64,000 nucleotides of DNA from Paulinella micropora (Eukaryota; Cercozoa; Imbricatea; Euglyphida; Paulinellidae). The notes below the pieces were generated by a model. The model ran no database searches. It was not told the origin of the DNA and saw only the letters and a program-made list of their open reading frames with translations. Within the stretch, counting starts at the first letter, position 1. Every line of letters begins with the position of its first letter. The position numbers were made by a program, and so were the translations under genes. The stretch lies in contig WBZZ01001499.1 of the NCBI GenBank assembly GCA_019918135.1, forward strand, positions 50,995 through 114,994, given 5' to 3'. Shown here piece after piece: positions 9,250 through 20,481 of the stretch.

Positions 9250-9424
9250 GTGCTTCTCTGTCAATGGCTGATGCATTTCTGCACATGCGCCTCCATCGTC
9301 TCACCCGTGAGGGGAGTACGAAGAATTGACGATAGGCTCTAATGACACCCCCGCAAGGGCAGTTCCAACACTTCCAGACGGACCGGTATGTTCAATGAAA
9401 ATACTGGTCCAGACGGACCGGTAT

Positions 9425-9427
<3 letters not shown>
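9250..9427 (-). mobile_element. tRNA-SINE body, copy without tRNA head
   Basis: Carries the 3' two-thirds of the SINE described at 9459-9730, in antisense, and stops at a repeated ACCGGTATGTT block before the next (TAA)n array. The tRNA-like head is absent, as in a 5'-truncated copy. Confidence 0.7.
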
Positions 9428-9458
<31 letters not shown>

Positions 9459-9730
9459 GTGCTTCTCTGTCAATGGCTGATGCATTTCTGCACATGCGCC
9501 TCCATCGTCTCACCCGTGAGGGGAGTACGAAGAATTGACGATAAGCTCTAATGACACCCCCGCAAGGGCAGTTCCAACACTTCCAGACGGGCCGGTATGT
9601 TCAATGAAAATACTGGTCCAGAAATAGACCGGTATGTTCAATGAAAATACTGGTGGCACCGACGGGAATCGAACTGGCGACAGGGCCCAGATGGTAGAAC
9701 TTGACCACTGGGCTATCACGGTGTCCAAAA
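9459..9730 (-). mobile_element. tRNA-derived SINE, full-length copy
   Basis: On the minus strand the element starts with a tRNA-like head of about 75 bases. An A box (TAGCCCAGTGG) fits the polymerase III consensus, and a B box (AGTTCGATTCC) is close to it. The acceptor arms GG(A)CACCG and CGGTGCC pair. The body follows with repeated ACCGGTC/CATTGAACAT blocks. The 3' end is ATTGACAGAGAAGCAC followed by (TAT)n. The 3' end resembles that of the LINE ending at 11150, which suggests the SINE borrows that LINE's machinery. Other copies: 10850-11120, 17916-18184, 18679-18944 and fragments. Confidence 0.85.
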
Positions 9731-9760
9731 TAATAATAATAATAATAATAATGATAATAA

Positions 9761-10146
9761 TACTATATCTGAGGCGTACTGATGCAGCTAATGGCATATC
9801 CTCAACGGACATAAGCCTCCAATACCCTTGTTCGAGGTCCTCCACCCCCCCGTGTCAGTCTCTCGCCTGATGATCGGGGCCACCGATGGAGCTCCTGAGG
9901 GCAAGACTGCACTAAGCCGAGGTTATTCCGCAGTCCCAGCAACCTCTTGCAAGACGTCACCGAATGTGCAAGTGCATACACCAAGCGCGGTTGCTAGAGC
10001 TGCCTCGAAACCCCACCCATAACAACCTGGTGTCTGCTGGGTCCTGGGCTATCAACCAGCATATGCGGAGTTTAAGATCTTTTACGCGCGCAACGACCCT
10101 CCTCCCCAGCATCTATCACCAAAGGGTTATGAGTTGGCGTCACAGT
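9761..10146. repeat. 386-base unit, first copy of a direct duplication
   Basis: This unit recurs at 10254-10639, 493 bases downstream, with only a few differences. The (TAA)n array lies to the left of the first copy and to the right of the second. No RNA polymerase III boxes or long conserved frame were found; the identical short ORFs in each copy follow simply from the duplication. Identity unknown, possibly another retroelement fragment. Confidence 0.8.
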
Positions 10147-10253
10147 TTAACGCCTTGAGGCCATTGGGCTGGAACTCTGTTTAGCAAGTGTGACTAGGTT
10201 TTTTCATCGGGATTTCCCTCAAATATGTCACAGTCAACACTCCAAGGCAGATT

Positions 10254-10639
10254 TACTATATCTGAGGCGTACTGATGCAGCTAATGGCATATCCTCAACG
10301 GACATAAGCCTCCAATACCCTTGTTCGAGGTCCTCCACCCCCCCGTGTCAGTCTCTCGCCTGATGATCGGGGCCACCGATGGAGCTCCTGAGGGCAAGAC
10401 TGCACTAAGCCGAGGTTATTCCGCAGTCCCAGCAACCTCTTGCAAGACGTCACCGAATGTGCAAGTGCATACACCAAGCGCGGTTGCTAGAGCTGCCTCG
10501 AAACCCCACCCATAACAATCTGGTGTCTGCTGGGTCCTGGGCTATCAACCAGCATATGCGGAGTTTAAGATCTTTTACGCGCGCAACGACCCTCCTCCCC
10601 AGCATCTACCACCAAAGGGTTATGAGTTGGCGTCACAGT
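10254..10639. repeat. 386-base unit, second copy
   Basis: Near-identical to 9761-10146. The intervening 107 bases (10147-10253) are unique within the window. The second copy abuts a short (TAA)n tract and then a type A repeat. Confidence 0.8.
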
Positions 10640-10653
10640 AATAATAATAATAA

Positions 10654-10825
10654 TGTATCTCCTGCCAATTGCTGAGCCAAAAGGCCATGTGCATCCAATC
10701 CTCCATTCCATAAGGAAAGTCTCCACACCAATCGGTGGAATAAAGGAAGTGACGGCATAGAACATTACTCTAGGAGCTTTAAACCAATCAGCCCATGGAA
10801 AGGGACCGATGGCCTATGTACTCCC
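10654..10825 (-). mobile_element. Short interspersed repeat, type A, copy 3
   Basis: Third 172-base copy, same orientation as copies 1 and 2, flanked by short (TAA)n tracts. Confidence 0.75.
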
Positions 10826-10849
10826 TAAATAATAATAATAATAATAATA

Positions 10850-11118
10850 GTGCTTCTCTGTCAATGGCTGATGCATTTCTGCACATGCGCCTCCATGGTC
10901 TCACCCGTGAGGGGAGTACGAATAATTTGACGATAAGCTCTAATGACACCCCCGCAAGGGCAGTTCCAACACTTCCAGACGGGCCGGTATGTTCAATGAA
11001 AATACTGGTCCAGACGGAGCGGTATGTTCAATGAAAATACTGGTGGCACCGACGGGAATCGAACTGGCGACAGGGCCCAGATGGTAGAACTTGACCACTG
11101 GGCTATCACGGTGACCAA

Positions 11119-11120
<2 letters not shown>
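10850..11120 (-). mobile_element. tRNA-derived SINE, full-length copy
   Basis: Same head-to-tail structure as 9459-9730. It directly abuts the (TAA)n tract that forms the tail of the LINE at 11150, so SINE and LINE share one microsatellite junction. Confidence 0.8.
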
Positions 11121-11149
<29 letters not shown>

Positions 11150-11589
11150 GACTTATCAGTCAATTGGCCTTTGATCCTGTCGGACATGTGCCTCCATTGG
11201 TAGCACGGGTTCGTTCGGTGACGCAGCTCCGCTCCAAAGACTCGACTGGCGGTGCAATGTGCAAATGAGCGTGCTGTGCATGTGCAAGTGGGTGCAAGGA
11301 GTGAGAGGAGTTATCTGCCGAGAAGAAGTCCGCGACGCTGCGCTGACCTCCACCTACAACAGATCTAGCCAGACATTCTACCTGACTAGGCCTTCCCCTC
11401 CTTCTACCCACCTCCTGAACGACCGTGAGGTCGATCACCTCCTCCTCCTCCTCCGCCCCCTCTGCCTCCCTGGTCTGCGCCTCCAACTCCTCCCACTCCT
11501 TCCAGATGGTGGCAACAAACCTTCCTAACTCCTCCTCCACCTCTTCTGGGACAGGGATAAACAAAACGCCGAGCATCGCCGCCATCTTT

Positions 11590-14102
11590 TCATCCTCCCC
11601 CTTCAGCCATTCCTCTTTGAAGAGCCTCATCTCCTCCTCCGCCTCCCGCAGTTCCCTGTGATAAAAGCCCTCCTCGATTCAGCATGAGGGGCTGCCGGGC
11701 TTGCGCCTCATCGATAAACTTAAACAGTGCCTCACGAGAGCTCGCAAACGTTGTGCAATGCAGCAGGAAGTGACTTAACGACTCGTTAACCTCAGTGCCA
11801 CACAAGGCGAAACAGCTTGAGCAGTCCGGCGAGCATGAGCCAAATTTGGATCGGTAGAGGCGAAGGCGATTGTTGCAGCTCAACAATCGCCTTCTGATAA
11901 GGTTGTGACTTCCCCCCTCCAGCGCCCGCCAACGTGGGAAAGCAGAGCGGGAAGACATCTGGCTAAGCAGCACCCTAAGCCCATCAGAGGGCTTAGCCTG
12001 CCGCTCCCAGCCAGCTACTTCCTGCCGGACAGACCATTCCTTTACCACCTCGTTCCAGTTCGCCAGAGCGGCCCGCCAGTCCTTATCATCTACCGTGCCA
12101 TCTTCGTTCACGACCCGCTTGAGCGCATCCAAGCCCTCCCGCAGCCTGTGATCTGCTAAGATCAAATTTTCCGTATCTTCCTTCCATTTGCACCGACCCG
12201 TGTTGTAAAGCCTGCGTGTTAGCGCTGTGTTGCCCAGTAACTCGATGCGCCCTAGGAACCGAAGCCGGGCCGCCTTGGCAAGGATGCTAAAACTCGGCGT
12301 GCGGCCTAAACCCCTGGTGATGCAGCCGCTTGTGCGCGTACCAACACCCAAGATGACCCGCAGGGGCGCTACCAACGCGCCCTCCAGCTTACTCAGCTTG
12401 TTGGCGCCCGGCAGATCCCAAAAAGCCGATGCGTAAAGCAACTTTGCGCCAACCATTTGCTGCCAATTCATCAGCCGGAGACGCGCTGGAACTTCGTGGG
12501 CAATCCAGAGGGGGTAGTAGGCAGCCGTTCCCGCTACAGTGATTTCCGCCGCCCGCTTCGCTTGCGGTTTATCGGAGAGGGTGTCCGTGAGCAGAACTCC
12601 CAGGTATTTGTAGTGGTCGGTGACGTTGAGAACCTTGCCCCGGAACCTCACGCATGGGGGCGACTTTTTTGACTTGGCGTGCCCGTATATCGGCATGACT
12701 TCCGTCTTGCCCGGTTTCAGGTTGATTTCAAGCCGATAGTCCTCCACGAATGTCGCCACGACATTTACAATCTGTTGAAGCTCCGTGACACTATGCGCAA
12801 TTACCGCAACGTCGTCGGCGTAAAGCAGGGTCCGTATGTCTTCGATGCGGTTGAGGTCCTCGATCTCCAACTCTTTCGCGATTCGGACCGTTAGCTCATC
12901 CATGAAGACGTTGAACAGCGACGGTGACAACGGCGACCCTTGCTGAACTCCCATCTCTTCCAGCACTTCACCAGTGAGTTCGCCATCGACTAGCACTCGC
13001 GATGACGTTCTTCGGTAAAAACGCCGCAGAATGCGATAGAACTTGCCCTGTACCCCCATCTGGGTTAGCCTCTGAAACAACCCGGCCCGCCAAACCGTAG
13101 GGAATGCCTTTCTCAGATCCACGAACAAAACGAAAGAACGGAGGCCAGCTTGTTGTCTAAGGCGCAGACGCTCCTTAAGGACAAAACTCTGGTCCCCCGT
13201 ACTACGTTTTGGCCGGAACCCACCCTGCTCTGGGCGCAGCCTGCCCGGCTAATCGATGAAAGCCGTAAGCCTCGCCGCCATAAGGGACAGATACATCTTA
13301 CCAGACAGCTCAGAATCGCGATGTCTCTCCAATTTTCCGGATCGGTTGGGTCGCCTCCTTTTGGGATGTTGACGATAATCGCTTTGCCCCAGTCGCTGGG
13401 GGTGTATTCGCACGATTTCAACCAGTTGAAGAAGCGCACCAGAAAGCTCACAATCCGCGTGCCTCCGTACTTGAGCATCTCGTTCTTGATCTTATCCGGT
13501 GAGCACGCTTTGTGATTCTGGAGATTTTCCTGGCAGAGCTCCACTTCCTTCTCGGTGTAATCATAGTCCAGCGGGCCCGTCTCAGTCCGGATCTCCTCGG
13601 CTTGCGCCATGGCCTCATATTGGTCGCGCAGGTTGTCGTTATACTGGAAGGTTTCGCGGGCCTTCCGCTCGGGCTCAATCCGCGCTGCTTCCTCATCGGA
13701 ACCGACTTCCTCTACACATGCATCCTCCAAAACTGGTTTTCTTTGGGGACCACCATACGTCGGCGGTATTCTTCCCATTCTTGTAGTTTTTCCCGGAGTG
13801 TGCATGCCAGAGTGCCATCGGGCTTCCGAACAGGAGCAGAAGCTTTGGACCGCCGAACCCGCCCAAACGCTTTGACAGCTTCCAGTACGTGGCCATGGTA
13901 GCGCTCCTGAAGTTGGTAGCGGTGTCATTCTGGACCCGCTTCCACGCTTGCTCCTTCTTCTCCTTGCATAACCTTCTGACCGCCTTCCTCGCTTCTTTAT
14001 ATCTTTGCCAGGCCTCTCGGTTGGCCTCATTCCTTCGCCAGAGGCCGTATGCCTCTCTCCGTCGCGCAATCGCTTCCCTAAGACTCTCATCAAACCATGC
14101 AT
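11590..14102 (-). pseudogene. LINE ORF2, reverse transcriptase and C-terminal region
   Basis: Two overlapping frames (14102-13113 and 13128-11590) together carry the polymerase. The first has the fingers region with NIPKGGD and ENWRDIAIL. The second has motif A (FVDLRKAFPTVW), motif B (GVQQGSPLSPSLFN) and motif C (LLYADDVAVIA), followed by thumb and connector. A Cys/His cluster (CSPDCSSCFALC, then LSHFLLHC) near the end matches the zinc motif many LINEs carry after the RT. A further short frame, 11630-11160, is Glu-rich. No RNase H is visible. The element would use target-primed reverse transcription. Confidence 0.9.
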
Positions 14103-15446
14103 TAGTAAACCCTGGCCTAATCACCCGAACTCCCAAGACCTTCGCGGCTGCGCCCGTGAAAGCTCGGACCACTAAGCTAGCGACCCTATCTACCTCCTGC
14201 TGAAGCTCATCCGGGTCCTCCACTGCTGATAGATCTGGGAGGCCATCTGGCAACAGCCCCGATATACCAGCTGCAAAGGTCTCGTCGTACTTCAACCTAA
14301 GCTTAGACAGCTCACTCTCCTTACCCTCAACTACCCTGCCTATCAAGCGCTCTGCCTTGAATGCTTTGTACCTCTTTACCTGCTTTTTGGGGGGTGGCTG
14401 TCCCCCCCAGACCAGTTCCGCCCACACAGCTTTGTGGTCGGTATCAAGGTCTACCTCGTCGACGCCGAAGCTTGCCTCCTCCGCCAGCTCGGAAGAGACG
14501 CAGATGTAATCCAGTAGATGCCTTCGTCCACCTACATTTTCCTGCCTAGACCACCAATATTTGTCCCCCCGTGCTTGCGAAAACCCACTGAGATTGCGCA
14601 ACCCCGTGGCAACAAGCATCGCAGCCAGCAACTCACCATTCTCACTCCTAACCCCTCTACCCCTCTCATCTATCTCGCCAAAGGGGCCCACCACTCCCTC
14701 CTCCCGCGCTATTCTGGCGGGCCCCAGCTTAGCATTAGCATCACCAACCGTAACCACATGACCTTTGGTGGCGAAGTAGGAGACGGCCGCCTGCCACGCC
14801 TCATAGGCTGCAATAGATTCCTCTCGTTGATTTTCTTGGGGGAAGTAGCCGTTGCCGACGAACACATCCGACGCCGTCGCGCTCCCAGACGACAGCCTCA
14901 CCCACAATTGCTGTGGGTGTGGAACAGGCGCCTGTACAATGGTAGCGCACGGTGCCAGATAGTTGGCCACCAACGTCAAGACTCCCCCAAGAGACGCGAG
15001 CCCGCACCAGTTGCAGCCGCTTTGCCGAGGACTGCGAAGCCGTCGACTTGGAGCTTCTCCACCTTCTGCGACGATAGGTTGTGCTCCTGGACTCCGACGA
15101 TCACCCAGCCTCGCTCCTTGTAGTGCTCCGGCCATTCCCCAAAGCCTGGGCTATCCGCACCCACTTTGCCTTGCCAATTATGTGAGGCCACCCTCAGTGG
15201 GAAGCCTTTCACAAATTGGGAAGAACGAAGCTGGTGCCGATGCCTGCGCTTCGGTTGAGCCCGCCTGGAGCCCTCCGCCACCCTCCACGGCCCATCCTGC
15301 ACCCTCCGCCCCAGCTCCTCCAGCTCCCGCATCCCGCCCCACTCCGCCAAGGGAGATTCACCGCTTGAGGCTTCGCCCTGGGGCTCGTCGACTTCCACGT
15401 CGAGCACCCAGTAGCCAAACCCCTGCTTGCGAAGCTCCCTCTGCAT
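13693..15446 (-). pseudogene. LINE ORF2, endonuclease part
   Basis: The frame breaks once near 15000-15135. The first part starts the exonuclease-endonuclease-phosphatase fold (VASHNW, then IVGVQEHNL with the catalytic-type Glu). The second part continues with GDANAKLG, LDYICVS and the terminal TDHKAVW motif holding the catalytic Asp-His pair. This enzyme nicks the target DNA to prime reverse transcription. The family is APE-like, found in L1, Jockey, CR1 and similar clades. A Lys/Arg-rich linker (WRRNEANREAW) then leads into the reverse transcriptase. The frameshift implies loss of function unless it is a sequencing error. Confidence 0.85.
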
Positions 15447-15448
15447 CT

Positions 15449-16072
15449 CTACATACTGGGCACCCCCCGTGCAGCCCGCTGCTTCTCTCTTTCCCGGAAA
15501 GTCCTACCCGTCGCAACGTGAACCTTTCCCGTGAAGAACTTACGCTCCCGCAGCAGCCGCACCATCTTCTCCGCCTCCTCACAAGACGCACATTTAATCC
15601 GCAAATGCCGCCCGCTACCTCTGCCCGCGAATTCCACCTCGACTTCCCCGAGACCGATAATTCGGAGCTCTCGCGCCATGACCACTGTCTGAGAGACATG
15701 CGATAGCCCCCATACTATGCAACATCTCTTATCCAGCTCATTTCGTACCTTCCTCCGCCACCTCCTCGGTGGCGGTACCGCTTGCCACACGCCGTGACCA
15801 GACATTTCCGGACGTGACTTCTCTTCCGAGGTTGGGGAGGGTGATCGAGATGCAGCAGGATTGCTGGCTCTACGTGATTCAGGTTGCCCGTCAGGTACGC
15901 GAGCACTCGACCACCCCACCCCGGCCGAGTAGCCATCGCCACCCGCAGGCGCACTCCCACGGGGAACGTCTAAACCTGAAGGATTACCGCCTTGACCCAT
16001 AGGGCCAGCACTAGCGGCCGCGCTCTTCGCATAAGAACCTGACATAAGTGGTATGGGACCCCGGTGCCGCAT
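15449..16072 (-). CDS. LINE ORF1-like protein
   Basis: 207 residues. The first 90 are Pro/Ser/Gly-rich and look disordered. The rest forms a compact domain (ELRIIGLGEVEVEF, then ASCEEAEKMVRLL) with alternating beta strands and helices, like the small RNA-binding folds in ORF1 proteins of L1-type elements. No zinc knuckle. It presumably coats element RNA. It overlaps the start of the endonuclease frame, as is usual for the ORF1/ORF2 junction. The assignment rests on position and fold-like pattern, not on a diagnostic motif. Confidence 0.6.
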   Translation of the reverse strand: MRHRGPIPLMSGSYAKSAAASAGPMGQGGNPSGLDVPRGSAPAGGDGYSAGVGWSSARVPDGQPESRRASNPAASRSPSPTSEEKSRPEMSGHGVWQAVPPPRRWRRKVRNELDKRCCIVWGLSHVSQTVVMARELRIIGLGEVEVEFAGRGSGRHLRIKCASCEEAEKMVRLLRERKFFTGKVHVATGRTFREREKQRAARGVPSM

Positions 16073-16077
16073 TGATC

Positions 16078-16690
16078 GAGTTGTAAACTCGATAAATGAG
16101 GACCCAGGTGGGGTTATTTAAAGCTCAACCCTTAAAAAGCATACGTGTACGTATGTATAGGAATACACACAAACACTCACCTGCATCCGTAACCAGGCAC
16201 GAGGCAGGACCCGCTGTGCATCATCGAGGTAGGTGTCGTGGCAAACCACCCTGCGTCCGATAAATGCTGCAAGTGAGTCATCTACCGAGAGCACAGAGTG
16301 ACAGGCCCGTGCACGTGTACCCACCACCCCATAACCCTCCGCCAGAGCAACCGCAGGATGAGCACGAAGAGTGCTGAGAGAGAGGGTGAGCCAGGAGCCC
16401 CGCTCCGGTCCGTCGTTACTTTGGTCATTTAGTCGTTTCAAGGCTTGTGGTAAGGTGTAGGGCCTCTCGCCTTCGTACAAACTCCGACCGACAGTAGTTT
16501 GGTTGACCATCCTTCGCGGTGACCCTCTGAACACAACCCCCTCCCCCAGTGCCCACCCTTGTGATTCCAGAGGCCACCCCGAGCCAAGAGCCATGAGTAT
16601 GATGAGCAACTCACATGAGTTACTCTCAGTAATTGGGACCCGTCTCATAAATCAATGGAACGCTTATCGTGCGCCCCTCATAGGCTCAGT
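16078..16690 (-). repeat. Possible LINE 5' monomer, copy 1
   Basis: Shares a long stretch with 17055-17830: both contain GGGGTTATTTAAAGCTCAAC and a block around ACCGAGA.CAC..AGTGACAGGCCC. On the LINE strand this copy lies immediately upstream of ORF1, so tandem 5' promoter monomers are possible. Confidence 0.5.
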
Positions 16691-16740
16691 CCGCCCATGT
16701 GAAAGCTAGGCCTCGCCCAAAGCAAAGCAAGCAAAGCAAC

Positions 16741-16812
<72 letters not shown>
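16741..16812 (+). repeat. Poly(A) then (GA)n tract
   Basis: About 28 A followed by about 20 GA dinucleotides. This could be an old retroposon tail or simple-sequence expansion. The short plus- and minus-strand ORFs here are simple-sequence artefacts. Confidence 0.9.
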
Positions 16813-16813
<1 letters not shown>

Positions 16814-17054
16814 CGAGGCCGCCGTGGCTCGCCCGCAATCCAGCTGGGTGCACCTCGTCACAACCACTCATCGGCGTGAGCTCATAGCTGTGTGCGACAT
16901 AGGTACAAGAGCAAGAGGAGAAACAGTGTGCCAGCGTGGATGTGTGGGTGAGGCAGTGCGGTGAGGCAAAGCAGCGATGCCAGTCGAATCCCTGGAGACG
17001 GAACCTAGCATCAAAAACATCGTATAAGTCTACCCCAGGCCTCCATCCACCGAG

Positions 17055-17830
17055 TGGTGAGCTCGATAAAAGAAGACCCGAGTGGGGTTATTTAAAGCTC
17101 AACCCTTAAAAAAGCATAAACATGTACGCCGCCAGGAACCCAACAACAATAACATAGCAGCCAGGAACCCAACAACAATAACATAGCAGCCAGGAACCCA
17201 ACAACAATAACATAGCAGCCAGGAACCCAACAACAATAACATAGCCAGGAACCCAACAACAATAACATAGCTTCCGTAACCAGCCTTCAGGAACCCGCCT
17301 CAGTTACCCGCCCCCGTAACCAGGCCAGAGACGTGACGTACTATGCATCATTGAGGTGTCGTGGCAAGCCACCCTGCGTCCGATAGAAGCTACAAAAGAG
17401 TCATCTACCGAGAACACTAAGTGACAGGCCCGGTCACATGCACCCAACACGTCCCGACCCTCCGCCAGAGCATCCCCATGGCATCCGCAAAGTGAGCACG
17501 AGGGGTTCTGGGAGAGAGGGTGAGTCAGGAGCCCCGCGTCCAGGCAGTCGCTACTGTGGCAGTTGAGTGATTTCAAGGCTTGTGGAAATGTGTGGGGCCT
17601 GTCGCCTTCATACCCACTCATACCGACAGTAGTTTAGTTAACCAACCTGTCCAGTGACCCACTGAGCCCAACCCCCTCCCTCAGATAACCCCCACCCCCC
17701 GCACTCACCCCGAGTGATACCAGAGGCCACCCCGAGCCAAGAGCCGTGAGCGTGGTGAGAGAGCTTCTCTCAGTAAAAGTTCCCGTCTCATGAATCAGTG
17801 GAGCACTGATTATGTACCCCTCATAACAAG
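17055..17830 (-). repeat. Possible LINE 5' monomer, copy 2
   Basis: Longer and diverged relative of 16078-16690, interrupted by a 29-base tandem array. The region between the two copies (16813-17054) is unique, with no supported gene. Confidence 0.5.
17132..17273 (+). repeat. 29-base tandem repeat, about five units
   Basis: Unit begins CCAGGAACCCAACAACAATA and ends ACATAGCAG. Four units are perfect and the last is shortened. It lies inside copy 2 of the long repeat, so it expanded after that copy arose. Confidence 0.9.
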
Positions 17831-17915
17831 CTGCCAACGGTCCCAACCCCGCCGTGTGGCGGTGACACCCAACCATGTATTGGTGCCCCCCAAAATAATA
17901 ATAATAATAATAATA

Positions 17916-18183
17916 GTGCTTCTCTGTCAATGGCTGATGCATTTCTGCACATGCGCCTCCATCGTCTCACCCGTGAGGGGAGTACGAAGAATTGACGATA
18001 AGCTCTAATGACACCCCCGCAAGGGCAGTTCCAACACTTCCAGACGGGCCGGTATGTTCAATGAAAATACTGGTCCAGAAATAGACCGGTATGTTCAATG
18101 AAAATACTGGTGGCACCGACGGGAATCGAACTGGCGACAGGGCCCAGATGGTAGAACTTGACCACTGGGCTATCACGGTGTCC

Positions 18184-18184
<1 letters not shown>
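17916..18184 (-). mobile_element. tRNA-derived SINE, full-length copy
   Basis: Antisense copy with intact A and B boxes and tail. A (TAA)n tract lies on each side (17884-17915 and 18185-18233). Confidence 0.8.
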
Positions 18185-18233
<49 letters not shown>

Positions 18234-18235
<2 letters not shown>

Positions 18236-18405
18236 TATCTCCAGCCAATTGCTGAGCCAAAAGGCTATGTGCATCCAGTCCTCCATTCCATAAGGAAAGT
18301 CTCCACACCAATCGGTGAAATAAAGGAAGTGACGGCATAGAACATTACTCTAGGAGCTTTATACCAATCAGCCCATTGAAAAGGACCAATGGCCTATGTA
18401 CTCCC
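18234..18405 (-). mobile_element. Short interspersed repeat, type A, copy 4
   Basis: Slightly diverged copy of the 172-base unit, between (TAA)n tracts. Confidence 0.75.
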
Positions 18406-18437
<32 letters not shown>

Positions 18438-18453
18438 TAATACTGTTATTATT

Positions 18454-18645
18454 GGCCCTGTCGCCAGTTCGATTCCCGTCGGTGCCACCAGTATCTTCAT
18501 TGAACATACCGGTCCGTCTGGAAGTGTTGGAACTGCCCGTGCGGGGGTGTCATTAGAGCCTATCGTCAATTCTTCGTACTCCCCTCACGGGTGAGACGAT
18601 GGAGGCGCATGTGCAGATTTGCATCAGCCATTGACAGAGAAGCAC
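18454..18645 (+). mobile_element. tRNA-derived SINE, 5'-truncated, sense orientation
   Basis: Begins within the tRNA head, keeps the B box, and ends AGAAGCAC followed by (TAT)n. Orientation is opposite to the copies to its left. Confidence 0.75.
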
Positions 18646-18678
<33 letters not shown>

Positions 18679-18944
18679 GGACACCGTGATAGCCCAGTGG
18701 TCAAGTTCTACCATCTGGGCCCTGTCGCCAGTTCGATTCCCGTCGGTGCCACCAGTATTTTCATTGAACATACCGATCCGTCTGGACCAGTATTTTCATT
18801 GAACATACCGGCCCGTCTGGAAGTGTTGGAACTGCCCTTGCGGGGGTGTCATTAGAGCTTATCGTCAATTCTTCGTACTCCCCTCACGGGTGAGACGATG
18901 GAGGCGCATGTGCAGAAATGCATCAGCCATTGACAGAGAAGCAC
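18679..18944 (+). mobile_element. tRNA-derived SINE, full length, sense orientation
   Basis: Complete head with A box and B box, body with duplicated CATTGAACATACCG blocks, and tail. It begins immediately after a (TTA)n tract and ends in another, the clearest example of insertion into such a tract. Confidence 0.85.
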
Positions 18945-18969
18945 TATTATTATTATTATTATTATTATT

Positions 18970-19017
18970 GATGGAGGCGCATGTGCAGATTTGCATCAGC
19001 CATTGACAGAGAAGCAC

Positions 19018-19074
<57 letters not shown>

Positions 19075-19124
19075 CATTATGAGGCGCATGTGCAGAAATG
19101 CATCAGCCATTGACAGAGAAGCAC
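18970..19124 (+). mobile_element. Two SINE 3'-end fragments within (TTA)n
   Basis: Fragments 18970-19018 and 19081-19124 carry only the last 44-49 bases of the SINE, each followed by (TTA)n, with arrays at about 19019-19080 and 19125-19191. They are extreme 5' truncations. Confidence 0.75.
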
Positions 19125-19135
19125 TATTATTATTA

Positions 19136-19192
<57 letters not shown>

Positions 19193-19229
19193 GTACTTTA
19201 ATATATTACAACGCTATTAAAACTTTAAT

Positions 19230-19378
19230 TATCTTTAATAATATTAATATTATAAGGATCAACGTCTTAGTTAAATCAATGGCCTTCGGGCTAACGATTT
19301 GTATGGATGACCAGAGGTCACTTGTAAAAGTAACTTCATTAAATCAAAGGAAAAGGCAAACAAGAAGAAGAAGAAGTG
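19230..19378 (+). mobile_element. SINE-like repeat with (AAG)n tail, copy 1
   Basis: Unit contains GGCTAACGATTTGTATGGAT and ACCAGAGGTCACTTGTAAAA, ends CATTAAATCAAAGG..AAG, and is followed by AAG units. An A-box-like TTAGTTAAATCAATGG lies near the start but the B box is not clear. Other copies: 20512-20625 and 20633-20780. Confidence 0.65.
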
Positions 19379-19394
19379 TTAGCTACTTTTCTGC

Positions 19395-20481
19395 GACGCT
19401 GTGGAGCTGTCGTCGAGATCGAGCCTGACCATCTTCATTTTCAAGATGCAACGAGAAGCATCCTGACCTTCGTGTATGGTGGCGCCCTTCAAGAATGAGC
19501 CCTCCTGATGCGATCATTGATGTTAGCTTTGCTTCCCCACTTGCTCGAGCTTCGCTAAGGCTAGCAGCTATCACTCCGCTTGCTGCTGCTTCTCAACGTG
19601 AGCTTATCAAGCACCGCCAATATAATCAACTAGCTACGACATCCAACGACATCCAACACAACTCTGGTTGCATGGGTTCTTGAACCCACAGGCGCTCTTG
19701 GCCATGAAGCTTTGAGCTACCTTCGCCAAGTTCAAGCCTACTATGCAAGCGTTGTAAGAGGGCTACCCGCTGCGCAAGATACGCTGGCTGATGCCATGAT
19801 CGATGATTTCCCTCGGAACCCACGTGGCCTCCTACCCTACTTCCGAGCGATGTCTGCGGCCGAAACTGCGCGAGGCAATGCGCGCATCCTTGACTCAGCG
19901 AAGCGGCGCCTTTGGGATGCGCCGCGACGTTCTCACTAGCTTAGTTCTAGTTCTTCTTTCTTCTTTTGTATATAGTCTCTTGTTCCTATATATTTCTTTG
20001 TATATTTCCTGTTCTTTTTCTCCCCTCATTTCTTCCTTTTTCCCATCACTTCTGTCCGCTTATCATATCTAGCTCTCTCCTTATTTTTTCTGTCTTTTCT
20101 CCATTTCTATTTCCTGATCATATATAGCTTACGTTTTCTTCTCTCCTCTATATCATCTTTTTCCTTTCCCATTTCTTATTTTCTTATCATATTTAGTTTA
20201 TATTTTTTCCTCTCCCCTCACATATTTTACTTTTCACATTTCTCGTATCCATTTTTTTTCCTCCTCTTTTTCTCCCCTCATATCTTCTTTTGATCTCGTT
20301 TTCCCACTTCTCTGTTCTCATTCATATTTTCCATTTTTATATTATTTTATAGTATATTAAGTTGGCTTTTCATGAATTAGTTCTGACTACGACTTTTATG
20401 ACTTAGTTTATGACTTTACTTCCTGTACAATTTCGCTTTCGATTTCATTAAGTAAAGAAGAAGAAGAAGAAGAAGAAGAAG

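Larger units (their letters stand above)
11150..16085 (-). mobile_element. APE-type LINE, nearly full length but frameshifted
   Basis: A minus-strand non-LTR retrotransposon. In its 5' to 3' order it has a small ORF1 (16072-15449), an apurinic-type endonuclease, a reverse transcriptase and a Cys/His C-terminal motif, then a 3' end ATTGACTGATAAGTC followed by (TAT)n at 11150. Frames change several times, so this copy is probably dead. The last 50 bases resemble the 3' ends of the neighbouring SINEs. Upstream of the 5' end lie two long related repeats (16078-16690 and 17055-17830) that may be 5' untranslated monomers. Confidence 0.85.

Noticed and set aside
8700-19191. CRISPR-like array of repeats and spacers
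   Set aside because: Units are 170-270-base retroelements separated by microsatellite, not short repeats with unique spacers, and no cas genes are present.
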